In this document: positions 55,656 to 64,000 of the stretch, one piece after another
Position numbering within the stretch: position 1 is the first letter of the stretch
Layout: each line of letters begins with the position of its first letter
Source of the DNA: Zygnema circumcarinatum
Taxonomy: Eukaryota > Streptophyta > Zygnematophyceae > Zygnematales > Zygnemataceae
DNA: 64,000 bases
Assembly (NCBI GenBank): GCA_037447605.1
Contig: CM074808.1
Location: 1,092,988 to 1,156,987, forward strand
Direction: 5' to 3'
Notes under the pieces: generated by a model
Database searches by the model: none
What the model saw: only the letters and a program-made list of their open reading frames with translations
Told to the model about the DNA's origin: nothing
Translations under genes and position numbers: made by a program

Positions 55656-58179
55656 ATGGCTTCCTCGCTCTCCGACCATTGCATGAACGCGCCGCCCCCC
55701 GTGAGCTTCCTCGCGACCGGAAAGGAGGAGCTTTGGGGCACGATGGATGTCTACGTGGCAGGCGCAGAGACCACCACGTCAGCTGCCATTGTGCTGATAT
55801 CGGATATTTATGGTGTGTCTCTCGTCTGCCTCGCCAGGGTTTGCTTTGCTATTGTGATTATGCTGTGTTTCTGTTTAATTGAGCGATTCAGAAGAGCTCC
55901 ATTGGGGCAGTTAAGAGTTCATGATGACTCAGAGTTTCCGGGCCGTGCTGTAAAAGCGGGGAAGGGAGGCAGTTTTTGAATATTTCTGAATGAAGGGGAT
56001 TTTTTTCGATTCCCCTGCCTTCATCATCGTGAGTTGGCAGGTTTATTGTTCTGAACGATCATAATGGGACCATTTCCGTTCTGGAACCTTAGCTCTTTAT
56101 TTTGCAATGCCCTGTCACCCTCCCACCTGAGTGGCATTTTGATTAGATCGATTGGATTACATGATTAGAAAACTCAAGCTCCCTAGCTCACAGCTGAGCA
56201 CTGTTGCGTTTGCGTCATAATGCAGGATGGAAAATTCCCCAAATCCGGTGAGAACTAGTCAATCCACTTTGCCCTCTGCATTACAAACAGCTTATGTTAA
56301 CCTTCATTTTTAGAAACCATACTGCCATGCATATAGTGCCCTCCAGAGAATTGGGCTTAGTGCTGTCAAAGGTCTTCCTTGCATATCTCTCACCACAACT
56401 CTGTTTCACAATCAACATATGGTTTTTTGCTGGATTTTTCAGACCCACATCACCCACATCACCCACATCACCCACATCATGCTTCACTCCCTGCCATTCT
56501 GGAAGCACTGCAGATCTCGTGAGTTCTATCTTCACTTGACAATGTCATGTAACGCGTTGGTTCGTGTGCAGACAACTAGCAGACTGGTTGGCCGTGCAGG
56601 GCTTCGTCGTTGTTATTCCTGATTTTTTTCGCGGTGATCCTGCCACACCTGAGATTGACCGAAAAGCGTGGCTCGCGAAGCATCCTGCGGTGTGTATGAT
56701 CTTTTTCACCGATGGAAGCATCGAGAAGTCCAAGAGGGTGTATCAATTCACGCTCTGAAGTGAAGAAGCTTATTGATTTTGGTGATCAGTTGCACCAGGA
56801 AGGAAACTTCTCCGTCATTCATGCACCGTTTCCCTGCCAGTTTTCAATGTCAAAGAGAGGCTGCTCGATTTTATGACGGCAGGCAGCTAAAAGTTTGAAG
56901 GAGAGATAAGGCAGACTATAATCTGGAGGAGGGTCAGTCGAGCAGCTGACAGTACAAAACTGTGTGACTGCTGAATTCTGCAGATGGGCTGTGTAAAGGA
57001 AGCCCAGGAGGTGGTTGACAATCTCAAGTCAAAGGGGGTCCAATACATTGCAGCCACAGGCTTCTGTTGGGGAGGTAAGAGCACATTTCAAACTGGACAC
57101 TTGTTGGGAGCCTATACAAAGTGTGAGGTCCTTTTTCATTTGGATAGGCAATTTGTTTCATTGTGATTTGTGGTCATTTGAACACTGGTTGTGGGACTGC
57201 CGCAACCTTTACCTTCGATTATTTATTTGTACCTTCAAGCTGTGTCTTCCATACTCGAAAGCCCTCTATGAAGTGCAAGGAAATTATCGATTTGTGCCTC
57301 TTGCCTCGCTAAGACACGTCTGTAAGAAGGGGTGTGTGCTGATCTGCTTGGAAATGCTGTGCAGGTAAAGTTGCGGTGAACTTGCTGAACCTCACTGCTA
57401 TCGCAATATTGCACCCCTCGTTTGTCACGGCGGAAGAAATTCAGGGTAGGCTTTTGCGATGCAACATCCACTAATAGAGTAGCCCGGCTCCATTGTGCTT
57501 TGTAAAGTCATTGTCTGAAGTGTGCCCGCATTGGGCACTCATTGTCTTGCCAGAGATTAATTATTCATGGTTCACTCGTTTCTGGATACTGGACTTGGTT
57601 AAGGTCATTTTGTTTCCTTTTTAAGCATTGCTTGCAAAACTGCACGCTACTTCACTGAGAATGCAGTTCACTAGTTGGAATGGAAACTGCAAGTTACGCA
57701 CCTGTTTTATCGCTGTGAACGGATGTTTGTGAGCTTTGAGCTATGGAACGCTAGCTTGCAAACGCATTCGAAGTGAATTCACACAAAGTTCTGTTGTTTG
57801 ATACAGCTGTGAAGGTGCCCATTGCGATTCTGGGAGCTGAGATTGACATGATGAATCCTCCAGAATTGATTGCGGCATTTAAAGAGGCCGTGGAAGCGAA
57901 TTCAGAGGTAAGAGCAGACATGAGAACTTCCAAATTCTGTGTGCCCCTTTAAAAAGGTTGTACAGTTTAGCAATGTTGTGCAGGGTTCTGAAAGTCCGAA
58001 ACTTAAGATACCGTCTGGTGTATTGTGTTCTGGTGCAGATCGCTCCGAAAAGCCTCGTGAAAGTATTCCCCGGAGTGAAACATGGCTTCTCGGTTAGGTA
58101 TGACAGCAAGGAGGAGGAGAAAGCGGCTTTCGAGGCTCGACAAGACTTGGTTGCCTTCTTTAGCGAGGTTCTGGTTTAG
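55656..58179 (+). CDS. Dienelactone-hydrolase-family alpha/beta hydrolase
   Basis: A small cytosolic alpha/beta hydrolase; plant members are often labelled dienelactone hydrolase or endo-glucanase-like, with natural substrates uncertain. Exons 55656-55812, 56226-56247, 56572-56689, 56984-57074, 57365-57445, 57807-57907 and 58039-58179 fit in phase, 236 residues, the usual length. Exon 2 is a 22-bp microexon (WKIPQI) joining DIYG to RQLADWLA. The catalytic triad is complete: Cys127 in GFCWGG, Asp170 in GAEIDMM and His205 in GVKHGF. PDFFRGDP is also typical. No targeting peptide is obvious. One intron carries a 9-bp ACCCACATC repeat, four copies at 56443-56480. Confidence 0.9.
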
Positions 58180-58621
58180 GAATCCTCTTTTTTTAAGGGT
58201 GCTCTGGGAGAGAAATTCTGTGTGTAGATGTTAATTTCCAGCCGGTAAGGCCCGCCGTGACTGGCTTAAGTCGAGCATTTTGCGCTGTTTCCAATATTTC
58301 ATTTGCGTGCCACAGCGTGTGAAGGCTTGGAAACGAGAGGGGTATGGTGGCATTGGAGGAGCTTGGGGTTGGGGGTCGCGATCTGTTCATCGGCAATAGA
58401 AGTGGTGGCAACTTAGGCGCGATCTTTAGTCGCAACGAACGAACCATACGACAGTTCTAACTAAACCATACCTCTCTGGACATTGGTACGAATGGAAGTA
58501 CCTAAGTGGGGTTAGATGCAAGCGGAAGCCTTCTTCATTGGGGGGGGGTTATCGACTGAAATATGACCAGCGGCAGAAAATATAAAGAAAAATGTGATTA
58601 AAAAAATCATTTAAAAAAAAA
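58180..58621. other. Hydrolase 3' flank
   Basis: Probable 3' UTR and spacer, becoming A-rich before the inverted-repeat element. No gene is seen. Confidence 0.5.
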
Positions 58622-59680
58622 GGGAAATGATACAGCGGCCCCACTTTTTGGATATCGGCGCCCCCCTTTTGGGAAAAGTTGTACTTTTTTTTTTGGCTAA
58701 TCACCCCCCCCCCTTGGATCTTTCGGGAGGAGAGATCTTGTAGACAATCGGACCCCGCGCCTCGCGCGCAGGATCCGACCGTGCACCGACGTACGGCGCC
58801 GCGCATCGCGGCGCGGCCCGCGAGATGCGGCGAGCCTACGGAAAAGTTGTCCTCACCTGACCCTTTTGGGTCAGTGGTTGCCACGTGGCATTCTGCCATT
58901 GGACAGCCCTGCTGCCGGTCCCACATGCCGACACAGTGGACCCCCATAATATTTTCGCCATGGTTTCGGCAAATACTGGGCGAAAATATTGTAATTTGCA
59001 AATATAAGGTCCGTGTTACCAATAGGCGAGCGGTATTCTGTTAGAATTCATGTCTGTTCGTACGTATCGTATCGTATCGTATCGTATCGTATCGTATTGT
59101 GGTTTAGATACACGAGCTCCTTTGGTGCCGTACGTATACCGTACGACTTAGAGATTTTAGTCGTACATACCGTACAGCGTAAAGCGTGACCCATGTTTGA
59201 AATCCGTTTCGATTAACAGATTTTGTATGGGAGAATAGGTCAGGTTAGGTTAACACCCCTAATACGTTAACATTGAGTTACCGTACAAAAAGGTGGTTTC
59301 GGCAAAATCGGGGCGAATTTCTTGGGGACGCACTGTACAAGGTGGAAAATATTATGGGGGTCCACTGTATCGGCATGGTGGACCGGCAGCAGGGATGTCC
59401 AATGGCAGACTGCCACGTGGCAACCACTGATCCAAATGGGTCAGGTGAGGACAACGTTTCCGTAGGCTCGCCGCATCTCGCGGGCCACGCGGCGATGCGC
59501 GGCGCCGTACGTCGGAGCACAGTCGGATCCTGCGCGCGAGGCGCGGGGTCCGATTGTCTACAAGATCTCTCCTCCCGAAAGATCCAAGGGGGGGGGGTGA
59601 TTAGCCAAAAAAAAAAAGTACATTTTTTCCCAAAAGGGGGCGCCGATATCCAAAAAGTGGGGCCGCTGTATCATTTTCCA
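58622..59680. mobile_element. 1.06-kb element with 335-bp inverted arms
   Basis: The left arm (58622-58955) and the reverse complement of the right arm (59346-59680) match at most positions. They share GATACAGCGGCCCCACTTTT, GGATATCGGCGCCCCC, GATCTTTCGGGAGGAGAG and CAGTGGACCCCCATAATA. The loop of about 390 bp holds an ATCGT pentanucleotide repeat and GTACGG-rich DNA. Both ends abut A8-A10 runs, possibly a target duplication, but homopolymers make that weak. Mirrored ORFs in the two arms are products of the symmetry. Arms this long fit a foldback-type or other non-autonomous DNA element. The motif TTCGGGAGGAG is shared with the element at 14866-15464. Confidence 0.8.
59061..59097 (+). repeat. 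ATCGT pentanucleotide microsatellite
   Basis: About seven copies of ATCGT inside the loop of the large inverted-repeat element, starting from a TACGTATCGT seed. Confidence 0.85.
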
Positions 59681-60030
59681 AAAAAAAAATCACTTTATTC
59701 TTCAAAAGCTTAACTAATATTTGCTGAAGTGTGGTCCAATCACTTTTCCAAGTCATTTGCCTGTGACAGAGAAACTCCTCAAGTCCTTCGTGGTTCCACA
59801 TTTTGCTTTTGTCCATGTACATTTGATGGCCTCGCCATCGCGAGTTCAATGAAAGTTCCTTCCTCAAGTAATTAATCGATGGCTATGAACTGTTCCTCTA
59901 TGAACCAGCCACGGTTAGTGGCATGCCCCTGCTTTAGTCACCAGTCATGACTAGTCCGACTTTTGTCCCCGCTTGACCCCCAGCGCGCATGTGCCCAGCC
60001 AGGTGGCCCGTTCCCTCGCCGACCACCTGC

Positions 60031-60151
60031 CACGTGGACTAAGCATGCTGCCATGTCGGACTAAAACTACACGTGGCGATTCCTTTTTCTGCCACGTGTT
60101 TTCCTCGGCCGCAGAGCGCGTCACTCGACCCTCGAATCGAGTGTCCACGTG
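60031..60151 (+). promoter_or_regulatory. Four G-box/ABRE cores upstream of the VOC gene
   Basis: CACGTG occurs at 60031, 60070, 60093 and 60146, 133-253 bp before the ATG. The contexts CCACGTGG, ACACGTGGC, CCACGTGT and CCACGTGGC include the ABRE core ACGTGGC twice. Multiple ABREs are the classical signature of abscisic-acid and desiccation induction, which fits the similarity of the downstream product to a desiccation-induced plant protein. Confidence 0.75.
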
Positions 60152-60283
60152 GCGCGCCCCGTGGACCCGCCCCTGCAAACTGCGGCGGAGGGGGGAAGGA
60201 GAGGGAGAGGGAAAGGGAGAGGAGCGGAGGGAGGAGGGAGCGGAGGAAGGTGAGCGGAAGGAAAGAGGAGTCCGGTGGCGGCC

Positions 60284-61164
60284 ATGGCGGCCCATCTGGC
60301 GTACGTTGTGTGCTATGTGAAGGATGTGCCGCGCGCAGTGAATTTTTATGAGAGAGCTTTCTCACTGAAGTTGCGCTACATGGACAACAGCCGCAAGTAA
60401 GAGCTCAGGCTGCTACCCTCCGCTGACCAAGTCCCACCATGCGTAGCCCGCGTGGGTGGATTCTGTGTGAAACTTGCTGTTTCTTTGCTTCCAGCAGTCG
60501 GGTACAATAAATGCACCCGCGCCGGAAATAGGGCATTTTGAATATGCGAACGATTTGAATAAGAAACAGTTTAATTGTCTTGTTGCGACAGATGGGCGGA
60601 GTTTGAAACGGGGCCAACCACGCTGGCCTTCACTCCCGAGGAGCAGCGCGAGGTGGCGCTGCGAGGAGGCACCACTTCAACTGCGCACCCTCACAACGTG
60701 GAGATTGCGTTGAACGTCGACGACGTGCATGCCGCATACAAGGTCGACTACCCCCTTCAGTTCACCCTCCCGATTTCTGAATTGAATTCATATGTATACC
60801 TCACTTATGAACTGGTGAAACAAAGGCTGTTGTTTAAGTATTTTCAGAAGAAGATATTGGTTGAGCTGGATCTGCCCGCCACGCCTTGAAATTGCCGAAT
60901 GCCTGCTTGCCTTCAAGCTGAAATTAGTCGTCTCAATCTGTTTGCCAAAATCCTTTCATCGGAGTCATTAGCACCCCTGATAGAATGGTTGTAATTTGGC
61001 ATTGTTGGGGTCGTGTTCTTCGTCAGCATGCTGTCGGCGTGGGCGCGACTTCTGTAGCAACGCCGGAGCCAAAGCCATGGGGACAGACTGCTGGCTTCCT
61101 CCGTGATCCCGACGGAATTGTAATCCGCCTCGGCTCTCATGTCGACGAATCAAAGATGAAATAA
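60284..61164 (+). CDS. DSI-1VOC: Single-domain VOC (glyoxalase-fold) protein, desiccation-induced 1VOC type
   Basis: A short vicinal-oxygen-chelate protein resembling Arabidopsis DSI-1VOC (At1g07645); its reaction is not established. Exons 60284-60396, 60592-60742 and 61027-61164 fit in phase, 133 residues, family length. Seen: LAYVVCYVKDVPRAVNFYERAF at the start, WAEFETGPTTLAFTP, VEIALNVDDVHAAYK, then GVGATSVATPEPKPWGQ and GFLRDPDGIVIRLGSH. The last block carries the usual VOC strand and the aspartates before it. No signal or transit peptide is seen, so it is probably cytosolic. The leader is GA-rich (60186-60260), and four ABRE-type sites lie upstream. The symbol follows similarity only. 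Confidence 0.88.
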
Positions 61165-62026
61165 GCGCTTGTTGGTGGAAGGGACTGTGTACAGAAGAGA
61201 CGCTGCAGCAGTGTCAATTAGATAAAAGAAAAATTGACCCTTTGATGATTGCGACAAGTTTTGCAAGTTCTTGTGTATACGTCCAGTTTGTCCAGTGGCA
61301 AGCTAATCCGTTTATAACAAGCAGCGGGGGAAGTGTATATAGCAAGGACAGGGTTCCGAGCACTGCCCGTGGTGGAAGTCAAAAGAACGCGAAGATGATT
61401 CTTTCGAGCATTGAGCTGAATATCTGCTTATGCGGCTGTCCTATAAATTGATCTGTTTGTATATATAGCGCCGTGGAAAGTCCAGGTTTCAGACCATTTT
61501 TGACCGATTCCCTTGCATTGATCGCGGGGCAATTTATCATTATTTTGCTCAAATCCATTCGGGAGGCACACATGCTTTTGGATGCTTTCATGCGATCAAC
61601 AAGGAAAAGGGCACAGACAAACAAATGAAAAAAAGTCGTCGAAGTTGGCTACTATGTCATCAGGTGTGGCTACTTTGTGTTCAAAACTGTCTTGATCTCT
61701 TTGAAACCCAACACGGTCAACAAAAGTTGAAAAATAGAAATCATTGCCGAGAAAATCACAAAAAAATGCATTTTGAACGGGTAACACAACCGACGATAGG
61801 TCCTCCCTCGAACAAAAATTAGGACGGTACTATCCCCAATCAGGCGTGCGGCGACTTCTACTTCAAACTTTCACTTCAACAGTGGAGACGACATCGTGGC
61901 CAGTAACTTGTTCCACCTGAGGGCATCACTTCTCGCCGCCTATGAAGAGGAAAATATGACTCTACTAAATTATGTACATAACGAAGCACTGCATACTCTC
62001 CCTCTAAACAACGAGTCGAGACAAAC
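61165..62026. other. Convergent spacer between the VOC gene and the lipocalin
   Basis: No gene is supported. Both 3' UTRs should lie here. Short ORFs on both strands (61242-61822) carry no recognisable similarity. Confidence 0.5.
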
Positions 62027-63278
62027 TCAGGTCTTTTGAAAGAGAGACTTTATCCACCATCCGCCCCCGTCGTTTTTCACCGCAGGCTCGCCTTCCCCTT
62101 CATGCTCTGTGCGCTTCAGCCGGCTCACATCGTAGCCCTGCTGAGTCGCAGCATCAAGGAGCCCGTTGTAAACCTCATCCGCCATTTCAGGCTTCCTCGA
62201 AAGAACCTGGAAACCAGTCACAGTACAGAGGTTTCAGCCTAGACCCGGCAGACTTCCACCTCTTGGAAAGGAAAGGCAAAAGCAAGGTGATAACATAAAG
62301 ACGGCAAGGTTCATACAAACATGAAAGCAATTCCCCAAAAAACATGCAAAAACAGGAAAACATCCGCCGAATGTGGGATGTCAGAAGAGCACAAAAGTAG
62401 CCTTACCCAGAGATTTTTTCGAGTAGGCTGACCCACCAAAGCATATTCATATCCCTCCTTGTCTAGCGCCAGAATCCAATAATCACCATGCACTGTGAAC
62501 AATGGCAGGAACGGTGGTACTCGGAACTGCACTATCAGCTTAGCCTCATCACTGCTTGGGTCGACTTTCCATGCCTTTCCCTACACCCCAAACGAAAGTC
62601 CGAGGTGAGTTGATGATCCACTTTCACCTTTTAGTTTATACCATAGCATGACAAGACTTAACAACAGCACGATAAAGAGACATACGAAAGCATCGACTAG
62701 TTAGTGCCAGAAACAGTCCCTGCTTGAAAGAGACGGAAAATGCTCCGAAGTATTCTACCTAAGACGCCTTTAATCAAACCTTCCCCACATTCATCAAGTC
62801 ACTGGTTACACTTTTGCGTTGAATTTCAAGTTTACCCTGCCTAAATCCTGGTCCTGTTCCCATCTTGTAATAGAAACAGTTGTTTCTTGAAAACGACGAA
62901 GCGTGGAAAGAGAAGTCTCACCAAAGCCGAGGAACACACGGTAATTTCAGGCACACGGCGCAGTTTAAATGCACACTACAGCGGCCTGCTCGTAGGTGGA
63001 AAGCCTGCACAAAAAACCTCATATCTGCAATCGTCCCCCAACCTGCTATAGGTTATGCTGCAGAGGCATACCTCAATAGAGCCTCGCTTTCCGTCAGTCC
63101 ATGTCTCGTTGAGGACTCCGACGGTGCCATCTTCCTTCAGCGTGTACGTGGCTCGCGTGTTGATCCCGTTCTTAGGTTGAAACCGAGAAGGAATGGAGGC
63201 GATTTCGTACCATCTGCCCATGTAACGCTCGAGGTCTGCGCCCCTGACGGCTTCTACAGGCTGTACCTTCGTAGCCAT
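62027..63278 (-). CDS. TIL: Temperature-induced lipocalin
   Basis: Plant TIL proteins are membrane-associated lipocalins that protect against heat, cold and oxidative damage to lipids. Exons 63278-63072, 62580-62407 and 62206-62027 fit in phase, giving 186 residues, the same as Arabidopsis TIL. The first lipocalin region GRWYEIASIPSRFQ contains the invariant GxW. Further landmarks are NGINTRATYTL, GKAWKVDPSS, VPPFLPLFTVHGDYWIL, YALVGQPTRKNLW and the C-terminal RLKRTE. There is no signal peptide, as expected for TIL. The upstream region contains GTACAGTGCG direct repeats. Confidence 0.95.
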
Positions 63279-64000
63279 GGCTTCCTGCCCTTGATTCCAG
63301 CTGAGCAACGACTCTGCTCACAGCAAGAACGACGCCGGACAGACTCAAGAGTGCAGCCGGCGAGACTGTGAGCCGCTTCCGTCCTGAAGCCTCGGGAGGC
63401 TGCAAGCCTCGTCATTGTCGTGCGAGGAAAGCCACGCGGTGACGGGGCCTCGGCTGACAGCGCAGCGCAGTCAGTGCCGGCACGCACACACTGCAAAAAG
63501 GGCAACCTTCACATTTACTGTACGTTCACACTTTCACTCCGTACAGTGCGACAATCTTAGCTTACAGTACAGTAAGCAGTCCTCATATTTTCCACCCTGT
63601 ACAGTGCGTCCCCAAGAAATTCGCCCTGAAACCACTTTTTTGTACGGTAACTCTGTGTCAGCCGTACTATTCGTTCTATCCGTATTATTCGTACTACTGT
63701 ATCCGTACAGCCAGCAGTCCTCATATTTTCCACCCCGTACAGTGCGTCCTGTAGCACAAGATAAGTGGGGTTAAACAAAGACTGCTGAGCTAGCTGCAGG
63801 TGCTGTACGGCCACACGCGCGTCCGTGCTGAAACTAATGAAGGGTTGGGTTGGTTCTGTGGGTCTGCCTGCAGCATAGAGCCAGGATCCGGGGGATTCAG
63901 AGGTACGCGCAGCGGAAGACGTAGGGATCCTGAAGATGTTCCCACCGGCGGCTGGACTCGATGCGCGAAGAGCCCTTCCTTGGGGGCTCTCTTCCCCTAT
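63279..64000. other. Lipocalin upstream region and window end
   Basis: Presumed TIL promoter, then the repeats at 63576-63750, then about 220 bp of GC-richer sequence with no supported gene. A gene may start beyond the window edge. Confidence 0.4.
63576..63750 (+). repeat. Direct repeats related to the loop of the 58.6-kb element
   Basis: GCAGTCCTCATATTTTCCAC, followed by CC(T/C)GTACAGTGCGTCC, occurs at about 63576 and again at about 63713. The reverse complement of the longer version, including CCAAGAAATTCGCCC, is at 59313-59350. It lies upstream of the lipocalin and looks like part of a dispersed repeat family. Confidence 0.75.

Noticed and set aside
58549-59713. Paired ORFs of 121-157 residues on opposite strands
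   Set aside because: They are mirror images produced by the two arms of the inverted repeat and carry stop-free GC-rich sequence without protein similarity.

Overview
The window is nuclear DNA of a land plant that makes no seeds, or of a close streptophyte relative. The support is GT-AG introns of about 60-1100 bp, plant-specific families (a receptor-like cytoplasmic kinase, a temperature-induced lipocalin, an EXPP1-like secreted protein, a desiccation-type VOC protein), an 843-residue plant-type eEF2, and a nuclear MurB. MurB belongs to the plastid peptidoglycan pathway, which mosses, lycophytes and streptophyte algae keep and most angiosperms have lost. I cannot name the species. The sequence is part of an assembled scaffold: a run of exactly 100 N lies at 12560-12659.

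Layout, left to right: SEC16 (+, 5' end off the window, to 9800); LEO1/VIP4 of the PAF1 complex (+, 11081-14200, interrupted by the gap); an element with terminal inverted repeats (14866-15464); eEF2 (-, 16053-19902); cytosolic pyruvate kinase (-, 22147-26364); a small hAT-type element with a perfect 8-bp target duplication (26803-27203); an EXPP1-like secreted Cys-rich protein (+, 28004-30447); a PRP2/DHX16/ESP3-type DEAH spliceosomal helicase with 28 coding exons (-, 30701-40138); an ERA-family mitochondrial GTPase ERG (+, 40504-44726); a PBL/RLCK-VII-like kinase (-, 45032 to about 47594, 5' end unresolved); a mitochondrial carrier (+, 49318-52184); plastid MurB (-, 52596-54785); a dienelactone-hydrolase-like enzyme (+, 55656-58179); a 1.06-kb element with 335-bp inverted arms (58622-59680); a single-domain VOC/glyoxalase protein (+, 60284-61164); and a temperature-induced lipocalin (-, 62027-63278).

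I rebuilt exon structures by hand, requiring donor and acceptor dinucleotides and matching intron phase. Eleven genes close completely: eEF2 gives 843 aa, pyruvate kinase 520, the helicase 1044 and the lipocalin 186, all matching or close to family length. LEO1 is incomplete because of the gap, and single junctions in the kinase and the carrier are unresolved.

There is no operon logic: these are mostly unrelated housekeeping genes. Three divergent pairs share short upstream regions (helicase/ERG 365 bp; MurB/hydrolase about 870 bp; kinase/carrier under 1.8 kb). Two promoter regions stand out: four G-box/ABRE cores before the VOC gene, and a tandem 51-bp CCAAT plus G-box module between the kinase and the carrier. 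Intergenic DNA also carries several short elements and GTACGG-rich repeats. I see no CRISPR array, no intact tRNA or rRNA gene, and no novel multi-gene system.
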